DNA of 60,000 bases, taken from assembly GCA_029204225.1 (NCBI GenBank), contig CM055112.1, positions 44,527,634 to 44,587,633 on the forward strand. The letters run 5' to 3'. The notes under the pieces were generated by a model that made no database searches, was not told the DNA's origin, and worked only from the letters and a program-made list of their open reading frames with translations. The stretch is from Diphasiastrum complanatum. Lineage: Eukaryota > Streptophyta > Lycopodiopsida > Lycopodiales > Lycopodiaceae. Position numbers and translations under genes: made by a program. This document shows positions 34,095 to 45,059 of this stretch, one piece after another. Numbering within the stretch: position 1 is the stretch's first letter; every line of letters starts with the position of its first letter.

Positions 34095-36965
34095 AAGTAT
34101 ATAACCTTAAGCCATTACATGATGGCGTAAAGGCCTAAACTTGACTAATCCAGTTCTAGGCTTAAGTCTGTATCCTTTTCAAAATGACTTATATATCAGC
34201 CTACATTTCTGAGAGAAACCTTTGGCTACCAACTGTGCTTTGTATCTTGATATGTTGCCATCAGTTCCATATTTGTACTTATAGATCCATTTTCATTTCA
34301 TAGTCTTTTTGCCATCTGGAACTGATTCAAGTGTCCAGACTTTGTTGGTTTCCATGGAGTGTGTTTCTTCCTCCATTGCTTGTATTTATTTGTCCTTCTC
34401 TGCACTATCAATCGCTTCTTCATAGGTTTGTGGTTCACCTCCGAATCCACAAAATTCTTTCATTGTTGAGGATGAACTATCAGGTGCATATCTGACATGT
34501 GCTTTGCGATCTCTTGCTGATCTGTGTAGAGATTGCTCGGGTGCTACCTTTGTTTTGCCTTTGTCTTTGCGGCTACGTGCAGAACCATTGTGGGTTATCG
34601 GTGTTGTGGTTGTAGGCAAATCGGCAATTCGTTCGTCGTCTGAGTCGTCACTCGACTCAAGTGGTAAGTGAACATCTTGATCCAAGTGTTCATCATCTAC
34701 TCCCTCAAACGATCTCTAACAATCTTGATCTGATTGGTCTCTGGCATGTACAGTCTGTAGTATGATGAGTGTACATCATAGCCAACAAGGAATCCTTGTT
34801 CGACTTTATCATCCAGCTTCTTCCACTTCTTATATGGTATGTGTACATACACATCCAAATATGAGAATATGAGCTAGACTCGGCTTGTTCTTCCACCATG
34901 CTTCGTGTGGGGTGGTATTTGGAATACCAGATATGCCTATTCAGTTTTGCAAATAGTTAAATATGGCTACTGCTTCAGCCCATAATATTTTTGATGCTTT
35001 CAAGTAAGCCATCATGGATCTTGCGGCTTCCATGAGTGTGCGGTTCCTTCTTTCGGCCGCACTGTTGTGTCACACTGTTGTGTTGCGGTGTGTAAGCTTT
35101 GGTCTTCATGTGTAAGATTCTGCGCTCACTGCAGAACTCAACAAAATGGTTGGAGATGTACTCTCCACCTCTGTCAGTTCTTATCTACTTCACCTTCTTC
35201 TTGGTCCATTTCTCAGCCCAGTTTACAAACTTTGTAGACTTGTCAAGTTTTTTTTGAATGAAGTATACGACAACAAACTTGCTAAAGTTGTCAATGAATG
35301 TGATGTAGTATTTTGAACCTCCAAGTGAGATTAGGTCGAAAGGTCCACATATGTCAGAATGTATCATCTCCAAGAGCTCTGTTGTCTTGAATGAGTCTCT
35401 TGTGAAGGGCGTTCTCGACAACTTGCCTTTGTTACATGCTTCACATGGCTTCATACTATTTGAATCTTTTAAGATCACGCCAATAAATACTCCGTTTTGA
35501 CTAGCCTTGTATAGAGCCATCGTATTTGTATGTCATAGCCTTTTGTGCCATAAGATGTCAGTGGACTCGTGAATCTAGTGTGTTTGCTCAGTTGGAACTC
35601 GTATCTTCAAATGGTACAAATTGCCTTTGTGCTTTCCTTGTGTGATGATGTGAGTAATTTCTGCTTTAGTTACTTCACATAAGTCATCTACAAAGGTAAC
35701 CAACTTTGTGACAAATAATAGATCCTTTTGGAGTGTTGGGATGTATAAAACATCGTCAAGCTTCCTATCTTTGCCATTGGCATACAGCCATAGTCGGCCT
35801 GTTCCACTTATTTAGTGCCTCCATCCATCTCCCAAGATAATCTGGAGGAATCCTTCTTGCGGTAATTAGCAATCATGTGCATGCTTGTTGGTCACGAAAT
35901 GTGACGTAGCACTGGAGGCAAGAATGACTTCTTGTACATCCATTTGAGATGTGGTGCACACTTTGGTGCATAGATAAGTGAATTGATTGTTTGTCACTCT
36001 CTCCTTGACCATCTTCGGTCTGGCTCCTCTACATACGATGAGCTGTTGGAGGGATCCTTCCTGCTTGTCTTCTTGTTTCTTGGGTTCTGAAGGCAGTCTA
36101 CTACTGCATGTCCCTTCTTATGACAGTGTACACATTGAATATTTGGATTTAACCAACATGTGTCAATGGTATGTCCGTCTCGTCTGCATCTACTTCTTGT
36201 CACCACCTTGCGGTTTATGCTTGGTACATGCTTTTGATCTTCCTTCTTTGTCTACATCCTTCAACTGATTGCGGTCAGATGTTCGAGATGACTCTCTCTC
36301 TCTCTTAGTGTTAGGATTCCTCTTGCGCTGATCTTTGTTGCCATATAGATCTTGATCAGACTCTTGTCTCTATTATCGTAGTGCTCTTTTTTTTCTACCT
36401 CCTCTATGATCTCGGCTACTACCTTCTCAAGAGTCATAGCAGGATCCTTTGCTAACAAAGTGTGTGGTGTCGTCTGGAATGATCTTGGTAGTGCGCACAA
36501 TAGATACATCAGTTGCTTCTCCTGTGAGACTGCATGCTCCATGCCAGCATTGTGCAAAGAAAGAAAGAGGTTCTTCATCTTTCTAATGAACGTTGTGAGA
36601 TATTTACCATCCCAGCGTAGGTATGTGAGTTGATCTTCCAAATGCATGATTCGGTTTCGAACCTTCCTATCAACGTAGTCCATACTCCTCGTGTATTTGT
36701 GATTGATGATAGATCGAGTATGATGCTGTCTTCGATGGGAGAGAAGATGATGGCCACTACCTGATCATTTTTCTCGTTCCATTCATGAAGCTCCTTGTCG
36801 ATGTTTACTGGATTTTCTTCAGTCCCATCCACCCAGGGTCAAAGTGCTTCTCCTCTTAGGATAAGTGAAGTCTTCACCTTCCAGGCTAGGTAGTTTGACA
36901 CATCTGCTTGAAGTACTACGCAAATCTTTGATTGAATGTTGCTTATAGACGCCATTATTGTATAC
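34095..36965 (-). pseudogene. Copia family-2 gag-pol, degenerate
   Basis: Read on the minus strand. Gag starts at about 36955 (MASISNIQSKICVVLQ). It continues with 'LAWKVKTSLILRGEAL', 'LAKDPAMTLEKVVAEI', and two zinc knuckles, 'CRRDGHTIDTC' (partly decayed) and 'CVHCHKKGHAVVDC' (36206-36090). Next: 'KLDDVLYIPTLQKDLL' (about 35760), 'LWHKRL', the integrase core 'EMIHSDICGPFDLISLGG' and 'TFIDNFSKFVVVYF' (35520-35220), 'IRTDRGGEYISNHF' (about 35180), a decayed Glu region, then 'SARDRKAHVRYAPDS' and the start of reverse transcriptase 'METNKVWTLESVPDGKKT' (34370-34310). It is cut at about 34095. Confidence 0.75.
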
Positions 36966-37050
36966 AACTTTTCAGCTTGAATGAGACTCCTTTGTTCTAA
37001 ATGACCTTGGTCTGATAAAACCTTGGTGTTTTGATATTTTGATTGATCAT

Positions 37051-37062
37051 GCTCTGATACCA
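37051..37062 (-). other. Primer-binding site (tRNA-Met), reverse complement
   Basis: gctctgatacca, one base shorter than the other sites, belonging to the family-2 element to its left. LTR-like sequence follows to about 37350 but is not matched elsewhere in the window. Confidence 0.7.
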
Positions 37063-37063
37063 C

Positions 37064-37351
37064 CATTTGAATTTGATGATCAGTCATGCGCAACGCTCTC
37101 TATTCTGAAAAACCAACTATTGAAAACCGTGACAGTCGACGACAAGATGCTTTTAGTCTCACGATCTGATAATGTGCTCTCTGATCTGATTCCTATGATT
37201 AGGCTGAATAGAGTCAACCTCTCAGTTGTAGACACTACTGTTGACTAAGATCTATAAACTTCCAAGCATTAGATGGACACTGCCTATCTATCTATGATTT
37301 ATAGTCATTCAACAAAATGAGCCTATGTGCAAAAAAAAAAAAAACTTAATG
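37064..37351 (-). repeat. Probable partial LTR of the family-2 element
   Basis: Placed by position next to the primer-binding site. It ends in a poly-A run of 14 bases (37331-37344) just before the inverted repeat at 37352. No second copy is available to confirm it. Confidence 0.4.
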
Positions 37352-37386
37352 CATCAGAGGAGTTCTCAATATCAAAAAGACCCTTT
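37352..37386 (+). repeat. Left inverted repeat of the candidate transposon
   Basis: Core GAGGAGTTCTCAATATCAA followed by AAGACCCTTT. The reverse complement with two mismatches is at 44535-44569. Similarity ends sharply on both sides. Confidence 0.65.
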
Positions 37387-37873
37387 AAGGAATGCCATGT
37401 AGGATATAGAAAAATATCAAAATAAAAAAAACAATATTGTTTATTTGCCCCCACCACTCCGAAGGCCTCCCCAACTCCCAATGATCTAACCATAGTGTCT
37501 ATAGTCATAGTTAAGAACTGTAAACTGTTCGCAGTATAACTTGACCAAATTCAAAAATATTTCCTCCATTGGTTACGAAAAGGGCAATATTTTCACTGGA
37601 TCTAGAATATGACCGCCATTCCCAAATTCGAATCAGGATAAATTGCAAAATGTTTACATATGCATTCCTTCCACAAGAATGGAAATATGAGCGCCAACTA
37701 CCTATTGAAACGAAAAAGTGAGTGGCATTTCCAAATTTGAATCAAACATACAAGCATGGAGATTGGATTGATCGTACATAGTATATAATATAATCAAAGA
37801 TGAGTATTTTGTTTTGCTTCATATAATCTGGTCATAGTACTTTGATGCAACTGATTACTCTGTTGTTTTTTTT
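37387..37873. other. 5' region of the candidate transposase gene
   Basis: No coding frame. It is probably untranslated or promoter sequence of the transposon. The words 'ccaaattcgaatca' (37622) and 'ccaaatttgaatca' (37731) form a short direct repeat. Confidence 0.35.
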
Positions 37874-40483
37874 ATGATGACATTGTATCGTCTACATATG
37901 GATATCCCTATTGATTTGGCACCTTTGCAGAGAAGAGGAGGCAAAGGAATTCAAATATCTGCTGAGGATCGTTCTCGTTACAGGGTAGAAGGAAAAAAAA
38001 ACTTGGATTTGTGGATAGATGGAACATTATATCCACAAGATCCAAACACTTTGACATATCCCACATTCTCTTCAATAACTCATTTAGTTATATGGATATG
38101 CAATGGGCATAGTGGATTACTAGGATATTGTGAAAGATTGCAGAACCATGGAAAACAACTTTATATGAATAAAGTTCACTTTTTAGAAGGTGAGTTAATT
38201 CGGATATCCTCTTATTGTCAGAATAGAGATTGTCATCTCCAAAAGATATTACAAGAAAATGAACAAGTTAAAAAAAATAATGAATCATTACAAAAGATAA
38301 CAATCAATATCAAATCAGAACTAGAGCAAATACAATTAGTCTTACAGTCTATTCGTATTGAAAACTTACAATTATTGAAGAAGCGAAAGCGACAAAGTTG
38401 CAAGGATATTCAAATGCTTTCAAAAGGAGGTTATCGAAATAGAAGGATCCGTGCATTCAAGTAAGCATATTCTAATTTTTGTAAGTTTTTCAATGACATT
38501 TGGATTTAATTTCAGCTATGGTGATATTATGTTAACTACCTATTTTTTTTGCAGATCTGCATTAGTAGCTCCTCAAAATATTAAAGACAATGCTTCACTA
38601 GGAATGTCATTGGGTACAATATTGACTTGCAAATCTACTAAGCGTATCATGATGAACAATAGGATTTCAAATGTAAAATGTAAAATAGCAGAGTCTTTGA
38701 TGGGGGACATTCAAAAATTTTTAGATAAGACTATAGTTTAGGATGCTTGTGATTTTGCAGGTATTAGCAGGGAAGCATATGCAACAATATTTAAACTAAT
38801 TAGAGAAGCTTTTAAGCAAGTTCAAATTAGAAAAGTCCCAATAGGCTAGGACATATCACTTGAAGAAAGAGAGAGATACATTAAACATAGGTATGCATAA
38901 GATCACTGGAACTCCATTTCATATTGAGGTGTATGAAACTAATGGAACATTGATATTCTATAATTCATCAAACAACTTATTTGTTGATCTAAATTACTTG
39001 CTGAGATACATTGTCACATTCTATGATATAACCTATGAAAAGGTGAATGACAAAATAATCATAGTACTTAAGTTAGATGAGTCAGAAATTGTGAAAGGGC
39101 AGAAGATGGAGAGAGTTAGTATAACTCTCATGAATGGTGCTCTATCACAAACAGAGAACCAAGAAGATTTCAGATTCACTGTGCAGTCAGAAAATGATAT
39201 ATGGTGGTTGGCAGCGTTTCACGTAACTAGCCTCATTATACATTACATTCGTTGAATAGTATTAATTCATTGTAAACTAAGTCTGATTAATTCTTTGGAC
39301 AGGTGCTGAAGGAGGATCATGATATATTATCATGGATTTTCTCAAGGACATCTTATTCTAGGATCATCAAGAATCATATGGATGGAGGACTTCTCAATGT
39401 TCCAGGAGTTGGAGACTTCAATGTTGAATGGCACTTGGCAGGTGATTTGAAAACATTGAAATGTATGTATAATGTCTCTCACGACGCTACATCAAAACAC
39501 CCTTGTTTGTACTGCATGAAAATGGCAAAAGATGTAACTAGGAGTACATGAATTACTAGAGAATATGCAGATCCAAATTGGAAGTCTGTGCTACCTATTC
39601 CCTTGAAAAAAGTGCATGTTTGCACTCTTCATGCAGAAGTAAAAATAATAGAAAAGATCATTTACCTTCATATAGTTTTTGCTTGGAATACTAAGCCAGC
39701 ATCATTAGCAAAAGAAGCTATCTCTCGATTAGAAAATGTTTTATCAAAAGCAGGACTCCATAAGGGACATGTCAAAATTCAAAAAGATGAAAAGCTTTCA
39801 GGAAAGAATGGAAACATGCCAACAAAGCCAAGCATAGGAGGAGCAAAAGCACGTCGTTTCCTATCAAATCATATTGGTAAGGCTTCTACTATTCAACACT
39901 CGGTCTGGACAAATATTATTGCTGCCACTCAGGACTTCGAGAAAGATGGCAAAACCATAGTACTAAAAGTTGATGTATGGAAGAAGCTCGATAGTATAAT
40001 TGCTATTTTAAGAAAAGAAAAATACTCTGATATTGATAAGAAAGCTGTCCAAAGGACTTGTGTCGAGTTTGTTAATGCAGTATCAAAAGAATGGGGAGAA
40101 GATCACATCACGCATTACATGGTTAGTATAAAATTTTCAAGATGCTTTCAATTTTTCATATATATTTAGATCCAAACATAAGACTAACATTATGATTTTG
40201 ACATATGCAGCACATACTAAGAGATCATACAACATTTTTTGCAAACACATATGGAAGCTTGAGTGTATGGTCATCACAAGGGATGGAGAAGTCACATTGG
40301 CAAGCACGAGCAGCATTTCATCGAAATACACAACATGGAGGAACCAATGAAAAACGAAACTACATTTGTCAATTGTTTCAGTGGTTCTACCGCAGAGTTC
40401 AAATTCGACACATAACAAAGTCCACACAATACAACAAGTTTAGAAAAGCATGCAAGTTCATACAGGAAGAGAAAACTAGATGA
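37874..40483 (+). pseudogene. DDE-like transposase of an uncommon superfamily, five exons
   Basis: Exon 1 (37874-38459) encodes 196 residues with a coiled-coil at about 120-180. GT-AG introns follow at 38460-38554, 39223-39302 and 40122-40210; the last exon ends at 40483. The middle reads 'IIIVLKLDESE', then 'WHLAGDLKTLKCM', 'SKHPCLYCMKMA' (a CXXC pair), and the last exon 'FFANTYGSLSVWSSQGMEKS'. This order resembles a transposase-like family met in animals, fungi and some plants ('iKlsgDG ... GDyKfl ... CxxC ... fSeQgmE'). The likely acidic triad is Asp in KLDE, Asp in AGDL and Glu in GMEK. Lesions: TAG at 38739, TAG near 38847, a frameshift near 38860 and TGA at 39549. The family link is from memory, so moderate confidence. 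Confidence 0.55.
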
Positions 40484-40980
40484 TTGCTGAGTAGAAGATC
40501 ATCACTGTCATCAAATCATGACATGTTCAAAATTGCTTTGCAAATTCATTGCACAAGAGAGGAGAAATACTCAATGTGAATGTATTGATTGTATTATAAC
40601 AAAATACAAAGTGTCAACTATTCAAGTGACAAGGTGACACATGTCGCTCTCACATTGGACCGTACAAGTCCCACACATGTGATAGGACATTCTTTCGCAC
40701 GTGCGAACCGTGATATAAAATCACAAACTTTGATGAATTTTTTTTACTTTTTTTTTTTCACTCCGCATATCGCACTTGTGTACATCCTTCACAATCGATA
40801 TTCTTCGTAACGCCTTCCATGCGCACAGGTCTGATACATCTGCCTACGTGTCTCCTTGTATCGCACTTGTGCGCCTTTCTTCAATACTAATCTATCTCTC
40901 TTGTAATCAGCTTGCACAGGTCCGATATACCGTACATTTTGTTCATACATATCGGTCTAGTGCTTTATCATCTTTTCCCG
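40484..40980. promoter_or_regulatory. Spacer with palindromic motifs upstream of the H3-Ulp1 gene
   Basis: It contains the perfect 14-bp palindrome TTCGCACGTGCGAA (40694-40707) and CACATGTG (about 40674). It also has TATCGCACTTGTG (about 40766 and 40858) and inverse forms GCACAGGTCTGATA/GCACAGGTCCGATA (about 40823 and 40915). These look like binding sites for a symmetric protein. A promoter for the next gene or a transposase-binding array are both possible. Confidence 0.4.
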
Positions 40981-40984
40981 CGGT

Positions 40985-42588
40985 TCCAACCTTCGAACCG
41001 TTAGGGGCTCCATTCTACCGTGCTGTCCAAAACATAACTAGAACGGACAGCTGGTTAGATTCACACCCAATGCTCTTCAGTGCCTTCAGGAGGCTGCTGA
41101 AGATTACATAAGCCTATTTTTCGAAGATTCATTTTTGCTGGCAATCCATTCCGAGAGTCTCACCATAATGCCCAAGGATTTTCAGCTCCTGATGAGAATG
41201 AGGGAGAGGTTTTGCAAATTGCACGTATCTCAGCCTGCTGCTCCCAAACCAACTCCTCTAGATAGGATTGATCTTCCTACCAAGAGACCTAGGAAGCAGG
41301 CAGCACCCAATCGAGCTCTGAAGAAAGTAAGGAGAGTAGACACCATAGAAACCCTAAACCCTAACCCGAAATCAATTGTAGATAACGTTGCTCTTGATAC
41401 TGTTGTAAATATAGCTACATCTGTTTTGGATACCCCTTCAATCCCTGTAGATACTACACATCCACCTCCTCCTCCTCCCTCAAATCTTTATACATATATA
41501 GATTCCGATGACTATCTTAAATTTGAGGACATATCCGATGCTATAGATACAATTGGTACTCCGTTTTGTTTTAGACTAGATGAACTTGATTTTAGTATAA
41601 ACTATAAAGTTCTTGATTGTTTGGATCTCAAAGACAGAAGGCTTCTATCAGTAATCCTGTGATAGAGTCCGGGCTTACACTCTTGCAATATGACATTGCA
41701 AGAGATTCATCTAGTGAGTTGCTGGTGCTGAGTAACTTTTTGCTTCAGGCCTTCAGGGAGAATAATGACACATTGTCACAGTGTCTGACTAGTGGATTCA
41801 CACCAGCAACAAAATATCCGCTCATTTCTTATCATACCAAGTAAGATATATTAAATGCTTCTTGCTGTTTTATGCATTAACATTGGCATTGTCAATGGAA
41901 ATAGTTTTCAGAATTGTAGCTAAAAAAATTTCAATCTTATTTTGCAGTGACCACTGGAGTTTAAACGTGATCTCTATTAAGAGATCTGTAGATAATAGTA
42001 TTAAAGGTTTTTGTGTCAAGATGAATTCGACGAGCAATACGCATAAGGATGTTCATATTTACCTTCCATATTTAAGTAAATATATTCCTACAAATGTTCC
42101 CCATTCAGTGGACCGACAGATCGTCAGTTTGGAGGTAAATCTTGTCTTTTTTAATAGCATTTTGAAATCAGTATTCTAATGTATTTGTTTCATTCTAATT
42201 CATTCTGTTTCATAATTGATTTCTTGTGTGCTGAATTTTTTTGTAGTCACCACAGCAAAATGATTCATTCAGCTGTGGGTGGTACACATTATACAATGCC
42301 AAGTTATTTTTTGAGTGGTTCAACCTTCAAGAAGATGCTGATATTTCTAAGGTAATAAATTCTGTTTATTCTTATTTTTGGAATCATGAATAGTTTTCTA
42401 TTTTGTTGATGTTTTTAGCCATTAGTAATACATGAATGTTCTATCTTGTAGTTTACACTTCCTGAGTACACATCAAGCCAGGTGTACAGATTTAGATAAG
42501 AAATTATCCTGAGTATACTGGCTAGGGCAAGGCTTCAGCCTCCCGTTATTGATGATGGTGCAAAGGATGATGTAGTTATACTAAATTA
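40985..42588 (+). pseudogene. Histone H3 fold - linker - Ulp1-like (C48) protease
   Basis: The N-terminal part (40985-41215) matches histone H3 from alpha-N to the C-terminus: 'EPLGAPFYRAVQNI', a frameshift near 41065, then 'NALQCLQEAAEDY', 'FFED', 'LAIH', 'LTIMPKDFQL' and 'RMRERF' (H3: 'ALQEA.EAYLV.LFED..LCAIH...TIMPKDIQLARRIRG'). A basic linker (KRPRKQ, KKVRR), a run of six prolines and an acidic part follow. After a frameshift near 41640 comes a C48 peptidase: 'NDHWSLNVISI' (catalytic His), and 'SPQQNDSFSCGWYTLYNAK' (catalytic Gln and Cys). Introns 41841-41947, 42135-42246 and 42352-42451 have GT-AG ends. A TAA at about 42500 precedes the final residues. Ulp1 enzymes process SUMO. Confidence 0.7.
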
Positions 42589-42790
42589 AGATCAAAACAA
42601 ATACAGATAGCATAGAACAAAAATACATGTATAGAATTTATAGATAAATATACATTGATATATCAAATGATGCTCCATTTTATGAATTTGACATGTATTG
42701 GTGCCCAACTTGGGCTCTCATTTATTGAATGAAAGAGTGTATACACAAAATTTTACTAAAGTTTATTTGAAACTATTGTTCTTCCACAAT
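42589..42790. other. Intergenic spacer between convergent genes
   Basis: AT-rich, without a frame. It separates the 3' ends of the plus-strand H3-Ulp1 gene and the minus-strand gene. Untranslated tails are expected here. Confidence 0.4.
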
Positions 42791-44241
42791 GGTGATTGTT
42801 CTAGGTAGATCTTTGCAGCACATTACCAGCTCCTATCTTTTTCGCATCTGTGACATGACAAATATTAGTGAATGTGCAATTGTAAATGATGACATTTTCT
42901 ATTTATTTGTTCTATTTTGAAATGGCAATAAACATAAAGTACTTACGAGTCTTCTGTTGATGATAAATCTGAAATATGTTGGTAGATTGGTTTGTAATAG
43001 CATGAGCTCTGTTATGATAAATCAAGTTTCCAATGCTCTTCCACCTCAACCATAGTCAAATATTAATGCTTATCTCCATTCGGTTTGTGTGACCATTTAG
43101 ATCAAAGTCTTGATCCAGTGGTAGCCGTGTACCTTCAATTTTCTTGTATCTCTGGTAGCTAAATGTGAGTTTGCTTTTCGATATGATAACGAAAGATCAT
43201 TGAGGACTTTTTATTCCTACATTCTATGTCATTATTTGTTTTACTATCCCAGCCTAGATCCATGAGATCTGACAAAGTCTCATCTGATAAATCCTTGCAA
43301 ACAAATAAAGTTGGTGTCCTACGAACATTAGCACTCGAGAAAAAATCAACAAATATATGTAATGAGATAAACCAACTTAGGTGAACAATTTTCGAGCCTG
43401 TGCTTATCTTTATAGCATTTCTAATATCAATGAGTAGGCTTGCACCTCAAGGATCCAGAAACAATGCTATCAGGAGTAGGCCACTCATCACTTTGAAAAC
43501 TAGGCAATGGAATTGCTTTGAGCTTGTCAAAACCTCCATCTGTTTGTGTCATAAAAATAGATACACAATCTGCAAGTTCCTTTGGACTTCTTCCTCTGTA
43601 TTGCAGCTTTCCAACATCAGAGTGAATCGCGTCTAATATTCCTGCAAGTAATTGTGCGGGCTTCCATTTACTTATGCATGATGGATATAAATCTGAAAGA
43701 AAAAAACAATGTTGAAGCATTTAAATCATAATCTGAAGAGCATCAATAAAGAAAATCACCTATGATTGATGTAGAGTGCATATGTTTTGATATACTTACA
43801 ATTACATTTTTGATGATCATGAGGATTGATATCATGTACTTTGAATTCTGAATGCATATATACATGTTGTACTTAGACTTCTAATATCGATTGACCTCTC
43901 AGGGTAGAATTAAACTCCAAAATTTTTGCTTTCCAATAAGATTTGTAAGTCATTTTTGCTCTTTTCTTTTGTCAAAAATTGCCCTTTGATAATGGATGCA
44001 GCAATACCCATGAATTCTTCGTATATTTTGTTGGCTTCCAGTTATCAGCTTCATCTTTCTCATTGTAAAGAATCACAGACTCGATTGTAGATCTGGGTCT
44101 CCTTGCCATTGCTATTTTCAAAGCTTGGGCGCCAAAAATCTCTGATATGATAATTTCAATTTTTTGTATCACATTTAATCTAATGTGAATGCCAACATAG
44201 TCACAGTTACTGCGTATACCATATTTTATGTAACTGTACAT
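42791..44241 (-). pseudogene. Spliced gene of unknown function, minus strand
   Basis: A first block (44241-43800) contains 'MARRPRSTIESVILYNEKDE', a TGA, then 'KMTYKSYWKAKILEF', a TAA and 'HDINPHDHQKCN'. It ends in a strong donor (GTAAGTAT at 43799). A 107-nt intron ends in TTTTTTTCTTTCAG (43693). The next exon, 43692-43427, is open: 'YPSCISKWKPAQLLAGILDA', 'RGRSPKELADCVSIFMTQ', 'PLPSFQSDEWPTPDS'. More weakly coding sequence continues to about 42800. I recognise no domain. Real splice signals and protein-like composition indicate a former gene; its place inside the inverted repeats suggests an accessory transposon protein. Confidence 0.4.
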
Positions 44242-44534
44242 ACTGTATTTCTATAACTGTAACTAGTATAGTTAGAAAATTTCACTATACTAACCAGCAT
44301 AGTCAAGTAAATTTAACTTGAGGTATTGACGTCGGGCAGATTAGCACGTGTCGGGCAAGAAGAAGAAACCAATGGGATACGTCCATGCTGCCTGGACACA
44401 AATTTCAAAGTTTTCTATATTGCATTTTTATTTCTCAGTTAATTTGAACTACGTTACGTAGATTTCACATCTGTGCATTTTGATTGGGCCTGGTGACGGT
44501 CGCAACTAAAGAAAAAAAGTAAAAGTATCTTCAC
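44242..44534. other. 5' flank of the minus-strand gene
   Basis: It holds short repeats 'aactgtaactagtatagtta' and 'ttactgcgtatacc', and a CACGTG at about 44347. No gene; probably the promoter side of the unknown gene. Confidence 0.35.
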
Positions 44535-44569
44535 AAAGGGTCTTCTTGATATTGAGAACTCCTCTAATG
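44535..44569 (-). repeat. Right inverted repeat of the candidate transposon
   Basis: AAAGGGTCTTCTTGATATTG continuing to CTCCTCTAATG, the reverse complement of 37352-37386 with two mismatches. Confidence 0.65.
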
Positions 44570-45059
44570 ACAGCTGAATGTGCAATGAACAATGAACAAG
44601 CATAAGCATTCAAGACTATAAATGAAAAGGGTGAGAGGTGCAAATCAATGATCTTTGTGAGTGCTTCTTGGCATACTGCATAGCGCATTGACGCAAGAGA
44701 GTCTCCTTCTCTTACAAATTCTAAGACATTTACTGGTTTCACTTACTAGCGGACACTTACTACTCAACGACAACTAACAACCTTCTCTCTTACATTCATT
44801 CTGTTTATATGGAAACAGATAGAATGGGCTTAAATTAAGCATCAAATTACAAGAACTGGCTTAAGCATGTTCTAATAGCTTCAATTTTGATGTCTCCTTC
44901 GTCCGTGGAGTTTGCTCTCCATGCTGCTACTGTTCTTCACGGTCGTGAACCATATCGCATACTGGCCACAATCGTTCTCTTTGCGATGGCCTTCGATGAG
45001 TTGCTTCATGAACTGAGGTGTGGTTTTGGTTCCTTCGGTCTTTGCTAGTAGACCGCAAT
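44570..45059 (-). repeat. Probable copia 3' LTR / 3' untranslated part
   Basis: It lies downstream (minus strand) of an RNase H C-terminus and the repeats at 45060-45310. No second copy is in the window, so exact LTR ends are not determined. The minus-strand frame 44742-44506 is probably incidental. Confidence 0.4.

Larger units (their letters stand above)
37352..44569. mobile_element. Candidate DNA transposon: transposase + H3-Ulp1 + unknown gene
   Basis: Inverted repeats of 35 bp (33 identical) at 37352-37386 and 44535-44569 enclose about 7.2 kb. Inside are an intron-containing DDE-like transposase gene, an intron-containing gene combining a histone H3 fold with a Ulp1-like protease, and a minus-strand spliced gene. 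Retrotransposon debris lies on both outer sides and none inside. Flanking bases (...TAATGCATC before, TAATGACAG after the shared core) allow at best a decayed target duplication. Seen: repeats, genes and splice sites. Inferred: that they form one mobile unit. Confidence 0.55.

Noticed and set aside
41349-41367. aaaccctaaaccctaaccc, telomere-like repeat
   Set aside because: Only two to three units, and it lies within the coding linker of the H3-Ulp1 gene; not enough for an interstitial telomere.
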